Shown here piece by piece: positions 44,804 through 54,969 of a DNA stretch of 64,000 bases (position 1 is its first letter; the number at the start of each line of letters is the position of its first letter). This DNA comes from Radiobacillus deserti. GTDB taxonomy: Bacteria; Bacillota; Bacilli; Bacillales; Amphibacillaceae. Under the pieces are notes generated by a model, which was not told where the DNA came from, searched no databases, and saw only the letters and a program-made list of their open reading frames with translations. The position numbers and the translations under genes were made by a program. Where the stretch lies: assembly GCF_007301515.1 (NCBI RefSeq), contig NZ_CP041666.1:1736001-1800000 (forward strand). Direction: 5' to 3'.

Positions 44804-46081
44804 ATGGTAAAGAAGTGTCTTTTTACATTGCTACTTCTAACAACTCTGTTTGCATTAGTAGCATGTGCTCCTGATCGTCCAGAAGAGGGTAAGAGTGAAA
44901 ATAAAGACTCTGGAGAAACAAATGAGAAGCCTGATGAATTAACAATATGGGCTAATGATGAAGAGAAGCATTTAGAGGCTGTCAAATCATTTGCTGCAAA
45001 GTATGAAGAAAAAGAAGGTATTAAAGTCAATGTTGTAGCGAAGTCGATGCTAGACCAGCTACAAGAATTATCATTAGCAGGACCAGAAGGAAAAGGTCCA
45101 GACTTGTTCTTACAACCACATGATCAAATTGGAAACATTGTTGCACAGGGATTAGCAGAACCACTAAGCTTAACTGAAGAAGAGAAAAGTGGGTACAGTA
45201 AAGCTGCAATAGATGCTGTAACGTATGAATACGACGGTGAAACAAACGTGTATGGTGCACCAGCAGTTATTGAGACTTATGGTATTTACTACAATACAGA
45301 TATTGTTAAGGAAGCACCTAAAACGATTGAAGATCTACAAGCAATTCTTGAAAACTATACAGATCAATCAAAAGACCAATACGGGTTCTTGATGAAGCCG
45401 AACGATATCTATTTTGCATACCCATTCTTTAAGAACTATGGTGGATATATCTTTGGTGGTGAGCCTGGTGAGTATGATGTTACAGACATCGGCCTTGCCA
45501 ACGAAGGCGCTGTGAAAGGTGGGGAGCTATTCCAATCATTCTTTGGAAAAGGTAAGATCCCAACATCAACTACTGTGGACGTTGTAGATGGTCTATTTAC
45601 AGAAGGTAAGGTCGGTGCAGTAATCAATGGACCTTGGAGTATTGCTACTTATAAAGAAGCGTTAGGTGACAAATTAAAGACTGCGCCTTTCCCAGATATC
45701 AACGGTAAACCAAGCTCTACTTTTGTAGGGGTAAAAACATGGATGGTTTCCTATTACTCGGAGCATAAGGATTGGGCGAAAGACCTAGCACTGTTCATTA
45801 CTAATGAAGAAAATCTTCAAGAGTATTTTGAGACAGCAGGAGAGCTACCGCCAAATACGAAAGCATTAGAATCAATTGATGATCCAATTTATGAAGCGTT
45901 TGCTGAACAAATTAAGTCTGGTGTCCCTATGCCAAGTACACCTCAAATGTCGCAAGTATGGGAACCTGCAAACAATGCACTTCAGTTTATTGCTGAGGGT
46001 GAAGATGTGAAGCCAGTGCTTGAAGAAGCAGTGGAACAAATCAAAACAAAAATTGAAGCCAGTGGAGGAACTGGACAATAA
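44804..46081 (+). CDS. malE: Maltodextrin/cyclodextrin-type ABC transporter binding lipoprotein
   Basis: 425 residues. Lipoprotein signal MVKKCLFTLLLLTTLFALVA with the lipobox cysteine in VACAP. The family-1 solute-binding fold shows ELTIWANDEEKHLEAVKSFA, GPDLFLQPHDQIG, YGAPAVIETYGIYYNT, GAVINGPWSIATYK and KTWMVSYYSEHKDWA. It binds linear or cyclic maltodextrins outside and delivers them to the two permeases downstream. Start ATG 44804 behind AAAGGGGAG; the frame's earlier ATG at 44702 lies in the promoter. Confidence 0.93.
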   Translation: MVKKCLFTLLLLTTLFALVACAPDRPEEGKSENKDSGETNEKPDELTIWANDEEKHLEAVKSFAAKYEEKEGIKVNVVAKSMLDQLQELSLAGPEGKGPDLFLQPHDQIGNIVAQGLAEPLSLTEEEKSGYSKAAIDAVTYEYDGETNVYGAPAVIETYGIYYNTDIVKEAPKTIEDLQAILENYTDQSKDQYGFLMKPNDIYFAYPFFKNYGGYIFGGEPGEYDVTDIGLANEGAVKGGELFQSFFGKGKIPTSTTVDVVDGLFTEGKVGAVINGPWSIATYKEALGDKLKTAPFPDINGKPSSTFVGVKTWMVSYYSEHKDWAKDLALFITNEENLQEYFETAGELPPNTKALESIDDPIYEAFAEQIKSGVPMPSTPQMSQVWEPANNALQFIAEGEDVKPVLEEAVEQIKTKIEASGGTGQ

Positions 46082-46144
46082 CTAGATTTATAGGTATGGA
46101 AAGTAACTTTCCATACCTATAATCGGTTTTTTTAAGGAGGATTT

Positions 46145-47452
46145 ATGATGAATGGGACAGCAGACAATCACGTATCTAAAAACAATCATAGCCCAGTTAT
46201 TGCCATGGTTTTGTCTATATTATTTGCTGGTTTAGGTCAAATATATAACAGACGTTTCCTCAAAGGGGTCATCTTTGCACTTGTTGAAGTCGCTTTTATT
46301 GTAACTATGCTAGATTCTATCAATTTTGGGTTATGGGGTCTAAGAACATTAGGGACAATTCCAGGTGTAGATCATTCGATTAGACTTCTGGTTTTAGGTG
46401 TACTTTCCCTAATTGGTATCGTTATTTTGGGTAGCTTGTATGTATTTAATGTAATCGATGCTAAAAGACAGGCACAGAAGATTCAGACTGGCTGGAAGCC
46501 TAAGAAAATGCGCGAAACGATACGCGATGCTTATGATACTACTTTTCCTTATTTGATGACATTCCCTGGTTTAATATTAATGATATTTGTCGTTATCTTT
46601 CCATTGCTATTCTCGATTCTCTTAGCATTCACGAACTACGACCTATACCATTCTCCGCCGAGAAACCTAGTCGAATGGGTTGGATTTGATAATTTTGTAA
46701 ATTTAGTAACTGTCCCGATCTGGCAAGAGACTTTTTTAAGTGTATTCTCATGGACAATCGTATGGACAGTGGTATCCACTACATTACAAATTGCAGTCGG
46801 TCTATTTCTAGCGCTGTTGGTCAATGACCCAAGAGTAAAGTTTAAAAAGCTGATTCGAACCATCTTAATTCTCCCTTGGGCGGTACCAGCTTTTATTACA
46901 ATTTTAATATTCTCTGCTATGTTCAATGATGAATTCGGAGCGATTAATCGCGATATCATTATCCCGCTCTTTGGTGGTGAAGGCATTCCTTGGTTGAGTG
47001 ATCCATTTTATGCCAAGATTGCGATCATAATGATTCAAACATGGCTAGGTTTTCCATTTATATTTGCCTTGTTTACTGGTGTTTTACAAAGTATTTCGAA
47101 GGACTGGTATGAAGCTGCTGATGTGGATGGAGGGACACGTTTTCAGAAGTTTCGTCATATCACCTTGCCACACGTATTATTCGCAACAGCACCACTGCTT
47201 ATCATGCAATATGCGCAGAACTTTAACAACTTTAATGTTATTTATTTATTCAACGAAGGTAATCCACCAATTCGAGGGCAGAATGCAGGTGGAACGGATA
47301 TCTTGATATCTTGGGTTTATAAACTAACCTTTGACACCAATAATTACAGTATGGCAGCAGTTGTTTCTATTATAATGGGAGTCATTGTTTCAGCTTTTGC
47401 TTTCTATCAATTTAGACAAACTAAATCATTTAAAGAAGAGGGTGAAATATAA
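46145..47452 (+). CDS. malF: Maltodextrin ABC transporter permease MalF
   Basis: 435 residues. An N-terminal module of about 110 residues (VLSILFAGLGQIYNRRFLKG) resembles a TM2-type double-span domain, as in the B. subtilis YvdH-type permeases. The six-span MalF core follows, with the coupling motif EAADVDGGTRFQKFRHITLP near residue 322. A second ATG at 46148 has better spacing to AAGGAGG and may be the true start. It forms the translocation pore with MalG. Its stop overlaps the malG start by one base. Confidence 0.93.
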   Translation: MMNGTADNHVSKNNHSPVIAMVLSILFAGLGQIYNRRFLKGVIFALVEVAFIVTMLDSINFGLWGLRTLGTIPGVDHSIRLLVLGVLSLIGIVILGSLYVFNVIDAKRQAQKIQTGWKPKKMRETIRDAYDTTFPYLMTFPGLILMIFVVIFPLLFSILLAFTNYDLYHSPPRNLVEWVGFDNFVNLVTVPIWQETFLSVFSWTIVWTVVSTTLQIAVGLFLALLVNDPRVKFKKLIRTILILPWAVPAFITILIFSAMFNDEFGAINRDIIIPLFGGEGIPWLSDPFYAKIAIIMIQTWLGFPFIFALFTGVLQSISKDWYEAADVDGGTRFQKFRHITLPHVLFATAPLLIMQYAQNFNNFNVIYLFNEGNPPIRGQNAGGTDILISWVYKLTFDTNNYSMAAVVSIIMGVIVSAFAFYQFRQTKSFKEEGEI

Positions 47453-48291
47453 TGACTCAAAAAACAAAATCAAAATTAGAAGTTGCTGGGATTTACGCGA
47501 TATTAGCTGTAGTGTTTGTAATCATCATTTATCCATTGTTATGGACGGTTGGAATGTCACTTAACCAAGGAACAAGCCTTTATTCTTCAAGCTTAATCCC
47601 AAAGAATTTTTCGTTGGAGCATTATAAATGGCTTTTTAGTGCAGAGAGTGACTATTTAACCTGGTATAAAAACTCGCTAATTGTTTCTGTTAGTACAGCA
47701 CTAGGTAGTGTGATATTTACTTCCTTAGTAGCCTATGCTTTTTCAAGATATCAATTTGCAGGAAGAAAAAATGGGTTGTACGTGTTCCTGCTTCTTCAAA
47801 TGTTTCCGGTCATGATGGCAATGGTTGCCTTATACATCTTCTTAAATATGATTGGATTATTAGATAGCTTGTTTGGATTGATCTTGATTTATCTCGGTGG
47901 GCAAATTCCATTCAATGCGTGGTTAGTAAAAGGGTATTTCGATACGATTCCACGCGAATTAGATCAGGCAGCAAGAATTGATGGAGCAGGACATTTACGA
48001 GTGTTTTGGAGTATTATGCTTCCTTTAGCTCAGCCGATCTTAGCAGTAGTTGCTTTATTTAACTTTATGACACCTATGTTCGATTTCTTGCTTCCTTCGA
48101 TTGTATTATCAAGTGAAAGTAAATATACATTAGCAGTAGGCTTGTTTAACTTTATAAATGATCAATTTGCGAACAACTTTACAGTCTTTGCAGCAGGATC
48201 TGTATTAGTAGCATTACCAATAGCAGCCGTATATCTATTCTTGCAAAGATATCTGATTTCTGGATTAACGGCTGGTGGATCCAAAGGGTAA
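47452..48291 (+). CDS. malG: Maltodextrin ABC transporter permease MalG
   Basis: 279 residues, six spans, with the EAA coupling loop ELDQAARIDGAGHLRVFWSI near residue 164 and the C-terminal FLQRYLISGLTAGGSKG typical of MalG. It pairs with MalF. No ATPase gene is present in the locus, so a shared MsmX-type ATPase elsewhere must energise the system, as in B. subtilis. Confidence 0.94.
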   Translation: MTQKTKSKLEVAGIYAILAVVFVIIIYPLLWTVGMSLNQGTSLYSSSLIPKNFSLEHYKWLFSAESDYLTWYKNSLIVSVSTALGSVIFTSLVAYAFSRYQFAGRKNGLYVFLLLQMFPVMMAMVALYIFLNMIGLLDSLFGLILIYLGGQIPFNAWLVKGYFDTIPRELDQAARIDGAGHLRVFWSIMLPLAQPILAVVALFNFMTPMFDFLLPSIVLSSESKYTLAVGLFNFINDQFANNFTVFAAGSVLVALPIAAVYLFLQRYLISGLTAGGSKG

Positions 48292-48320
48292 TGCTTTACA
48301 AAGTGGAGGAACCCAAGTAA

Positions 48321-48352
48321 TTGTTTGCAAATGTTCTTTTATGTAATAAAAT
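48321..48352 (+). promoter_or_regulatory. Promoter and possible operator of the LacI-type regulator gene
   Basis: TTGCAA (48325-48330), 16-bp spacer, TAAAAT (48347-48352). The -35 lies in TTGTTTGCAAATG, which resembles an operator half pair and suggests autoregulation. Confidence 0.5.
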
Positions 48353-48394
48353 ATAAGCAATGATTTGACTAATCATAGATGAAGGGTGAATAGC

Positions 48395-49423
48395 ATGGCA
48401 GTTACAATAAAGGATGTTGCAAAAGCAGCGGGAGTTGCTCCTTCAACAGTTTCTAGAGTTTTGGCAGACAATCCAAGAATTAGCGCAGAAACAAAAAAAC
48501 GAGTGAAGAAAGCAATGAAGGACTTAGGCTATCACCCTAATATAAATGCAAGAAATTTAGCTGTCCGTTCGACGAAGGCAATTGGAGTAATTATGCCGTC
48601 ATCAGCAGACAAGGCTTTACAGAATCCCTTTTTTCCAGAGGTGTTGAGGGGGATTAGTTCTGTCGCTCATGATATGGAATATTCACTCTATGTTTCTACA
48701 GGTGCCAATGAGGATGAAATTGTAGAAGAAGTGAAAAGAATGATACACGGAAATAGAGTAGATGGTGTAATCCTGCTTTATTCCCGCGTGAATGATGACG
48801 TATTAGATTACCTTCTTGAAAAAGAGTTCCCTTTTGTCGTGGTGGGAAAGCCGTATCGAGACGAAAGTGAAATAACCTATGTAGATAATAATAATGTGAG
48901 AGCAGGCTATGAAATAACCAAGCACTTAATAGAACTTGGCCATGAATATATTGGATTTATAGGTGGTTCAACAGACTTGGTCGTTACACTAGACCGGTTA
49001 AATGGCTTCAATTCGGCGATTTTAGAAGCGGGACTTCCGAACGTAGATGAATATAAGGTTCATACGGAGTTTTCTAAATCAGGCGGAAGAGATGCAGTGG
49101 AACATCTATTTACACTAGACATTCCTCCAACTGCTTTAGTTATTACCGATGACCTGATGAGTTTAGGTGTTATTACGATGCTTGAGGAGTTTGGTTACTC
49201 TGTACCAAAAGACGTATCGATAACGAGCTTTAACAATGTATATCTTTCTGAAATTACTAGGCCACCGCTGACAACGGTAGATATAAAGATTTACGAATTA
49301 GGGACCAATTCAGCTAAGAATCTTATTGAACTCACGCAAAATAAAAATGAATTAGCAAAAAGAATTATTGTGCCTTATCAGATTAACTACCGCCAATCAA
49401 CAGCAAAAAGAGAAAGTCTTTAA
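48395..49423 (+). CDS. malR: LacI-family regulator of the maltodextrin locus
   Basis: 342 residues. The LacI headpiece is VTIKDVAKAAGVAPSTVSRV with the hinge helix NARNLAVRSTKAIGV. The periplasmic-binding-protein-like core has VDGVILLYSRVND, YVDNNNVRAGYEITKHLIEL and TALVITDDLMSLGVITML. It is the expected repressor of malEFG and the CGTase promoter, released by maltose or maltodextrin. ATG 48395 is seven bases after AGGGTG; an in-frame GTG at 48386 is too close to a ribosome site. The gene symbol is by context. Confidence 0.88.
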   Translation: MAVTIKDVAKAAGVAPSTVSRVLADNPRISAETKKRVKKAMKDLGYHPNINARNLAVRSTKAIGVIMPSSADKALQNPFFPEVLRGISSVAHDMEYSLYVSTGANEDEIVEEVKRMIHGNRVDGVILLYSRVNDDVLDYLLEKEFPFVVVGKPYRDESEITYVDNNNVRAGYEITKHLIELGHEYIGFIGGSTDLVVTLDRLNGFNSAILEAGLPNVDEYKVHTEFSKSGGRDAVEHLFTLDIPPTALVITDDLMSLGVITMLEEFGYSVPKDVSITSFNNVYLSEITRPPLTTVDIKIYELGTNSAKNLIELTQNKNELAKRIIVPYQINYRQSTAKRESL

Positions 49424-49446
49424 TAAAAGGGCTTTCTTTTTTTGTG
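49410..49446 (+). terminator. Intrinsic terminator of the regulator gene
   Basis: GAAAGTC pairs with GGCTTTC around TTTAATAAAA, followed by TTTTTTT. The left arm includes the last codons. Confidence 0.7.
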
Positions 49447-49465
49447 ATAGCCTCTGTTAAGCATG

Positions 49466-49557
49466 GTTGTTGATTTCCATTGCGGTCAGCTCGCTTTTTA
49501 TCCTCCTAGAACTCCACTACGTTACGTTCTGTGGCGATACCTTTAAGCAAACAACTG
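49466..49557. repeat. Degenerate Bacillaceae intergenic repeat
   Basis: The start GTTGATTTCCATTGCGG and CTCGCTTTT, and the end AAGCAAACAACT, resemble the common Bacillaceae repeat that begins GTTGATTTCC, contains CTCGCTTTCC and ends CAACAACT. The middle is decayed. No gene lies in 49424-49793. Confidence 0.4.
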
Positions 49558-49704
49558 GGGATCGGCATTTAGCGGCCCAGCCTTGGATATAACGTAGTAA
49601 CAGATGCTTAGTCCTCTATTAATTTTCTAAAAAAGAGACTTAACTATTTCTCTTGAGGTGGACTAAAAAAGCTTGTAGAAAAACACGAGTTTCCCCACAA
49701 GCCT

Positions 49705-49735
49705 TAGGCGACTCTTCTGGAGTTGCCTTTTAAGT
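49705..49735 (+). terminator. Terminator-like hairpin
   Basis: AGGCGACTC pairs with GAGTTGCCTTTT around TTCTG. The T tract is on the + strand with no + gene close by, so it may guard the convergent Lrp gene against read-through. Confidence 0.5.
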
Positions 49736-49793
49736 AACATACAATAGTAAAACCGAAAACGCTTCCAATATTTAGAATCACGCAAGTAGATTC

Positions 49794-50243
49794 TTATAAT
49801 TTAAGTCCTGTTCTACTTTTAAACCTTCTTAACAGAATGTGACTCTCCACTCTTGAAATCCCTTCAAGCGCATATAATTCGTTATTAATGAATGACTCGA
49901 GCTGCGGGAAATCGTTGACAAGCACATGCATATGTAGTGTACTGGGACCTGTCATCTGATAGCAGCTGGCAACAAAAGGATTATTTGCTAGATTCTCTGC
50001 TACTTTTACTAGACTAGATGGTTCACAGTCTACTTCAAAGAACGCAGAGACATTTTTACCAACTTTCTCACTGTTGACTACACAAGAAAATTTCTCGATA
50101 ATTCCCTCTTCCATCATTTGATGGACCCTACTTCGAACTGCAACACGAGAAATATTTAATTCCTTTCCAATATCTGTATAAGAAATTCTTCCATCCTCTA
50201 TTAACATTTGAAGGATTTTTTGATCTGTGTCATCTAATTTCAT
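49794..50243 (-). CDS. Lrp/AsnC-family regulator (YwrC-like)
   Basis: 149 residues. The HTH head is LDDTDQKILQMLIEDGRISY with IGKELNISRVAVRSRVHQM, followed by a RAM (ACT-like) effector domain, CYQMTGPSTLHMHVLVND. It diverges from the transporter, gamma-glutamyltransferase and chromate transporter operon. In B. subtilis ywrC (Lrp/AsnC) adjoins ywrA/ywrB (chromate transport) and ywrD (gamma-glutamyltransferase), the same set. It is therefore the likely regulator of the next eight genes, sensing an amino acid or thiol compound. Confidence 0.9.
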   Translation of the reverse strand: MKLDDTDQKILQMLIEDGRISYTDIGKELNISRVAVRSRVHQMMEEGIIEKFSCVVNSEKVGKNVSAFFEVDCEPSSLVKVAENLANNPFVASCYQMTGPSTLHMHVLVNDFPQLESFINNELYALEGISRVESHILLRRFKSRTGLKL

Positions 50244-50256
50244 AAAATTGCTCCTT

Positions 50257-50268
50257 ATTACTAGTAAT
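50257..50268. promoter_or_regulatory. Palindrome in the Lrp-gene leader
   Basis: ATTACTAGTAAT lies between the Lrp-gene ribosome site and its promoter region; CTTACTAG recurs at about 50284. Together with AT-rich sequence to 50400 they may be Lrp sites. Confidence 0.35.
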
Positions 50269-50450
50269 TTTACAATAAATAGATCTTACTAGTTTTTCAT
50301 TTTACTAAATCAGAAATGGAAACACAACATTTTCTGAAAATAGATATTTTTAATTTTTTTCGCAAAAAAACTCTTTCATTTTTCTGAATATTCATATATA
50401 ATCGACAACAACACTAAATCGAATGTTAAACAAAATGGCTTTTTTGCTTA

Positions 50451-50462
50451 ACAAACGTTTGT
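50451..50462. promoter_or_regulatory. Palindrome ACAAACGTTTGT upstream of the transporter operon
   Basis: A 12-bp perfect palindrome 85 bp before the first permease gene. The core CAAACGTTTG also occurs at 8294-8303 upstream of the rhodanese/cysteine synthase genes. The rest of 50269-50546 is AT-rich control sequence with no gene. Confidence 0.35.
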
Positions 50463-50546
50463 AAAATTAGGTGTAATTAGATAAAAAGGAATAATTTTAG
50501 TAAAAATGACTTACACCTATAGTATGTTAAGGAGAGGAGGGAATAT

Positions 50547-51488
50547 ATGATAGGTCTAGTCACCCGTCGTTTTATGCAGCTCATATTCCTCTTAGTTGGG
50601 ATATCCTTTCTAGTATTTATGAGTATGTATCTCGCACCGGGGGATCCGGCAACAATAATCGGTGGTCCAACCGCAAGTCAATCTGATTTAGAAGCTATTC
50701 GTGAGGACTTAGGTCTAAATCGACCAGTTCTAGTACAATATGTTGATTACATGAAAGGGGTTCTGCAAGGAGATTTAGGATATTCCTTCCAGACTAATCA
50801 ATCCGTATCGGATGCGATTATCACTAGATTTCCTAACACACTAAATCTTGCAATAGCGAGTATGATTGTTGCAGTTATTATTGGGGTGACAGCAGGGATC
50901 ATCTCAGCAATCAAACAAAATTCTTGGTTTGATGTTTCAAGTACAACATTTGCTCTTGCAGGGATTTCCATTCCGAACTTCTGGTTAGGAACAATGTTAA
51001 TCCTACTATTCTCAGTAACACTCAGATGGTTACCTGTAGGAGGGTTAAGTGCTCCGTTCTACACCATTGAAGGAATGAAGCAGTTAATCCTACCAGCCAT
51101 TACACTGGGGACTGCATCAGCTGCCATGATTGCTAGAATGGCGAGATCGACAATGCTTGAGGTAATCCGAGCAGATTATATCCGGACAGCGAAAGCAAAA
51201 GGGGTAAGACAACGTGGTGTCATTTGGATTCACGCATTACGTAATGCAATGATTCCTGTTATTACTGTCATTGGTGTTAACTTTGGTGGTCTTTTAGGTG
51301 GAACGATTATTACCGAGCAGGTATTTGCAATTAATGGTGTTGGAAGATTAATGATTGATGCCATTGCCGCAAGGGACTTCCCAATGGTTCAAGGAACAGT
51401 ATTGTTAGTAGCGGGATTATTTGTTCTAGTGAACTTAATTGTTGATATTGTTTATGCGATTATTGATCCAAGGATTAGTTACGATTAG
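50547..51488 (+). CDS. Peptide/glutathione-type ABC transporter permease (DppB-like)
   Basis: 313 residues, six spans. LVGISFLVFMSMYLAPGDPA and GPTASQSDLEAIREDLGLNR are the DppB/GsiC N-terminus, and the coupling loop is RADYIRTAKAKGVRQRGVIW near residue 208. First gene of an eight-gene run. The adjacent gamma-glutamyltransferase suggests glutathione or gamma-glutamyl peptides as substrate, by analogy with GsiABCD. GGAGAGGAGGG ribosome region. Confidence 0.92.
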   Translation: MIGLVTRRFMQLIFLLVGISFLVFMSMYLAPGDPATIIGGPTASQSDLEAIREDLGLNRPVLVQYVDYMKGVLQGDLGYSFQTNQSVSDAIITRFPNTLNLAIASMIVAVIIGVTAGIISAIKQNSWFDVSSTTFALAGISIPNFWLGTMLILLFSVTLRWLPVGGLSAPFYTIEGMKQLILPAITLGTASAAMIARMARSTMLEVIRADYIRTAKAKGVRQRGVIWIHALRNAMIPVITVIGVNFGGLLGGTIITEQVFAINGVGRLMIDAIAARDFPMVQGTVLLVAGLFVLVNLIVDIVYAIIDPRISYD

Positions 51489-51504
51489 AAAGAAGGTAAT
51501 TTCC

Positions 51505-52401
51505 ATGACTTCTGAAGCACTTCAAACCGACAAGGTTGCAAAAGAAAAAAAGAGAGAAAAACCATTTCTTCAGTTAATGAAGCGATTGGTGAAAAATAAA
51601 TTAGCTGTATTTGGATTATTTATAATCATCATCCAAATTCTTATGGCCATATTTGCTCCACTCCTTGTTAGTTACAATCCGATTGAGCAAAATCTAGCTA
51701 AGACTCAGTTAGGTATAGGTGCTGAAGGTCATTGGTTAGGTACGGATAACTATGGTAGGGACATGTGGTCAAGGTTAGTATATGGCGCAAGACTCTCGCT
51801 TGTAGTCGGGATTACTTCTGTGATCATTGGTCTTTTAGGTGGAATCACTTTAGGATTACTAGCAGGATATTATAAACGATTAGACGGAATTATTATGAGA
51901 ATAGTAGACTTATTATTCGCATTCCCAGGTATCCTACTAGCTATGTTGATCATTGCTATGCTAGGAACAAGTATTATTAATGTAATCATTGCGATTAGTA
52001 TATGGTCGATTCCAGGCTGTGCAAGAATTGTTCGAGGCAGTGTGTTGTCTGTCAAAAAACAAGAATACATCCTTGCGATGAGGTCACTTGGAGCGAAGGA
52101 TAGCCGAATTATTATTAAACATATTCTACCAAACTGTATGGCTCCAATTATCGTCTTCGCAACGATGCGGATGGCAACTTCTATTCTATCAACATCAGCA
52201 CTTAGCTTTTTAGGATTAGGTGCACAACCGCCAACAGCAGAATGGGGAGCAATGATAGCGGAGGGACAGGCATTTATGTGGACCGCACCTCACATGACGA
52301 TTGTTCCAGGGGTAGCGATTATGCTAGTAGTATTTGCTTTTAATGTTGTAGGTGACGGATTACGTGATGCACTGGATCCGAATATGGATTTAAATAATTA
52401 A
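51505..52401 (+). CDS. Peptide/glutathione-type ABC transporter permease (DppC-like)
   Basis: 298 residues. A cytoplasmic N-terminal stretch and KNKLAVFGLFIIIIQILMAI precede GAEGHWLGTDNYGRDMWSRL, the DppC signature, and the coupling loop QEYILAMRSLGAKDSRIIIK. ATG 51505 lies behind AGAAGGT; the frame extends upstream into the DppB-like gene but that part is not conserved. Forms a heterodimer with the preceding permease. Confidence 0.92.
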   Translation: MTSEALQTDKVAKEKKREKPFLQLMKRLVKNKLAVFGLFIIIIQILMAIFAPLLVSYNPIEQNLAKTQLGIGAEGHWLGTDNYGRDMWSRLVYGARLSLVVGITSVIIGLLGGITLGLLAGYYKRLDGIIMRIVDLLFAFPGILLAMLIIAMLGTSIINVIIAISIWSIPGCARIVRGSVLSVKKQEYILAMRSLGAKDSRIIIKHILPNCMAPIIVFATMRMATSILSTSALSFLGLGAQPPTAEWGAMIAEGQAFMWTAPHMTIVPGVAIMLVVFAFNVVGDGLRDALDPNMDLNN

Positions 52402-52419
52402 TTATAATGGGGGTTTAAC

Positions 52420-53970
52420 ATGAAACGCAAAATGAAAGTCTTGTTTAGTACACTGTTAGTTTTAGCTTTACTAGCTGTTGCTGGATGTAGTGGTCAGTCA
52501 TCCGGTAATGCAGATAGCAGTAGTGATGGTAAAGACGTACCACAAGAATTAACGTACGCAGCAACTTCTGATATTGTTGGTCTTTCACCTATTGATACAA
52601 ATGATTCTGTCTCAACAGCGATGACAGGTCAGATCTATGAAACATTATTTACTCGTAATGGCGAAACAATGGAAATTGAACCACTTTTAGCAGAGTCTTA
52701 TGAAAACCCAGACGAAAATACATGGGTGATTAAGCTTAAAGAAGGAGTTAAGTTCCATGACGGAACAGACTTTAATGCAGAAGCTGTTAAATATACATTC
52801 GATCAGTTCCGTGATCCAAAGCGAGCGGCGCCTCGTGCTTCCTTGTTAGAACCAGTTGAATCAGTTGAAGTACAGGATGAGTACACCGTTGTTATTAAAA
52901 CTAAATATCCATATGGACCACTTTTAGCAGCACTTTCTCACAAAAATGCTGCAATCGTTAGCACTACAGCCGATAAAGAGGGAGATATCAATAGTAACCC
53001 GGTTGGTACAGGACCATTTATGTTTGAAGAATGGGTACAGGGGGACCATGTCACACTTAAGGCAAATCCTGATTACTGGCAAGGTGCACCTGCACTTCAA
53101 AAAGTTACGATGCGTGTTGTTCCTGAATATTCTACAGCAGTATCTATGTTAGAAACTGGGGAAGTGCAATTCATCGACGGGATTCCTGCAGAGCACTTAC
53201 CAAGAATTGAAAGCATTGGCAGTGTAGAAATTCAGAAGAAAGAAGGTACTCCCGTTTATTATCTAGGCTTCAATATGGAAAAGGCGCCCTTTAATGATTT
53301 AGCCTTCCGTCAAGCCGTTGCACACGCAGTTAATACAGAGGCTTATGTTAAACAGTTGAATGGCCTAGGTGTTCAAAATGATAGTATTATTGGACCTAAA
53401 GTTTTCGGTTATAAAGAGGAAGCAAAAGATGCTGGATATGACTATGATCCAGAAAAAGCAAAGCAAATCTTGAAAGATAATGGCTATGAAGGACAAAAGA
53501 TAACTCTGCTTGCATCTGATTCAGGAAGCTACATGAAAATGGCAGAAATTGTTCAAGCTCAATTAAGTGAAGTTGGGTTAGATGTATCCATTGAAACAAT
53601 GGAATGGGGAACTTTCCTAGATGCAACAGCAGCGGGTAATTTTGAAATGACATTCTTAGGTTGGACGAATAGTACTGCAGATGGTAGTGAATTGTTATAT
53701 CCTAACCTTCATTCAGATAACCTTGGTGCATCAAACAGAATGAGATATACCAATGCGGAATTCGATAAGTTAGTAGACGAATCTCGTACATTAGTAGATC
53801 AAGATGCGCGTCTAGAAAAGCTACATCAAGCAAACTTGATCGCAATTGAAGATGCTGTATGGATCCCTATGAACCATGGCGTCGTTTCTGCAGCATATGA
53901 TAAGAGTGTGAAAGGCTTAGAATTAGACCCAACAGGAACATGGTCACTCTATAACGTTAGCAGGGAGTAG
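52420..53970 (+). CDS. ABC transporter substrate-binding lipoprotein (SBP family 5)
   Basis: 516 residues. Lipoprotein signal with lipobox LLAVAGCSG near residue 24. SBP_bac_5 features are [60 protein letters not shown] and [17 protein letters not shown]. It captures peptides or glutathione for the importer. Its place between the permeases and the ATPases, and ahead of gamma-glutamyltransferase, matches gsi-type operons. Confidence 0.93.
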   Translation: MKRKMKVLFSTLLVLALLAVAGCSGQSSGNADSSSDGKDVPQELTYAATSDIVGLSPIDTNDSVSTAMTGQIYETLFTRNGETMEIEPLLAESYENPDENTWVIKLKEGVKFHDGTDFNAEAVKYTFDQFRDPKRAAPRASLLEPVESVEVQDEYTVVIKTKYPYGPLLAALSHKNAAIVSTTADKEGDINSNPVGTGPFMFEEWVQGDHVTLKANPDYWQGAPALQKVTMRVVPEYSTAVSMLETGEVQFIDGIPAEHLPRIESIGSVEIQKKEGTPVYYLGFNMEKAPFNDLAFRQAVAHAVNTEAYVKQLNGLGVQNDSIIGPKVFGYKEEAKDAGYDYDPEKAKQILKDNGYEGQKITLLASDSGSYMKMAEIVQAQLSEVGLDVSIETMEWGTFLDATAAGNFEMTFLGWTNSTADGSELLYPNLHSDNLGASNRMRYTNAEFDKLVDESRTLVDQDARLEKLHQANLIAIEDAVWIPMNHGVVSAAYDKSVKGLELDPTGTWSLYNVSRE

Positions 53971-53976
53971 AGTTAA

Positions 53977-54969
53977 ATGGAACAATTACTTCAAGTAGAT
54001 AACCTGGTAACCCAATTCCGAACAGCTGAAGGTAATCTTTCAGCTGTTCGTGGGATATCATTCACAGTAAATAAAGGCGAAACACTTTGTATAGTAGGTG
54101 AATCCGGCTGTGGGAAAAGTATTACTTCCCTTTCTTTAATGGGGCTTCTTCCCCAAAATGGAAAAATCACAGAAGGATCGATTTTGTTTAATAATGAAGA
54201 TCTAACGAAGAAAAAGGAAGAAGAGCTACGCCGTTTACGTGGTAATAAGATGTCTATGATCTTCCAAGAACCAATGACTGCGTTAAATCCAGTGTTCGAC
54301 ATTGGTTATCAATTACGTGAACCTTTGATGATTCACAGAAAAATGAGTAAAAAAGAGGCAAATGTTAAGGCGATTGAACTTCTAGAACAAGTTGGTATTC
54401 CTGATCCCATAAAACGATTAAAGCAATATCCTCATGAACTAAGTGGTGGGATGCGTCAACGTGTGATGATTGCTATTGCACTGGCATGTAAGCCATCCTT
54501 GTTAATCGCTGATGAGCCGACAACAGCTCTGGATGTAACGATCCAAGCTCAAATCTTAGATTTAATGGATGATTTAAAGAAAGAAATGGATATGGGAGTT
54601 ATCTTCGTTACTCATGACATGGGTGTCGTAGCCGAAATTGCTGATCGTGTGATGGTTATGTATGCAGGGGAAGTAGTAGAAATTGGAGATGTGGAAACTA
54701 TTTTCAACCATCCACAGCATCCTTACACAAAGGGATTGTTAGCATCTGTACCAAATGTAGATGATGAAACCCATGCACTGGAATCAATTCCGGGTACATT
54801 ACCGAACATTAATGAAAAAATAGAAGGATGCAGATTCCATACAAGGTGCGAATTTGCAACGGATAAATGTCGCGCACAGTCACCACCGTCGTTTACGGTA
54901 TCTGAAAACCACCAGTCCAAATGTTGGCTACAGGAGGTGCCTACACATGACAAATCAGCCACTTCTTGA
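53977..54969 (+). CDS. ABC transporter ATPase (DppD-like)
   Basis: 330 residues. Walker A is [11 protein letters not shown], the signature is [15 protein letters not shown], Walker B is [12 protein letters not shown], and the switch histidine is in VTHDMGVV. The C-terminal oligopeptide-transporter extension ([15 protein letters not shown], with cysteines in [15 protein letters not shown]) is the usual iron-sulfur-like motif. Only six bases separate it from the binding protein gene, and its 3' end overlaps the next ATPase by 23 bases. Confidence 0.94.
   Translation: MEQLLQVDNLVTQFRTAEGNLSAVRGISFTVNKGETLCIVGESGCGKSITSLSLMGLLPQNGKITEGSILFNNEDLTKKKEEELRRLRGNKMSMIFQEPMTALNPVFDIGYQLREPLMIHRKMSKKEANVKAIELLEQVGIPDPIKRLKQYPHELSGGMRQRVMIAIALACKPSLLIADEPTTALDVTIQAQILDLMDDLKKEMDMGVIFVTHDMGVVAEIADRVMVMYAGEVVEIGDVETIFNHPQHPYTKGLLASVPNVDDETHALESIPGTLPNINEKIEGCRFHTRCEFATDKCRAQSPPSFTVSENHQSKCWLQEVPTHDKSATS

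Noticed and set aside
54854..54946. N-terminal extension of the DppF-like ATPase
   Set aside because: It lies inside the DppD-like coding sequence in another frame, and a strong ribosome site sits before ATG 54947.
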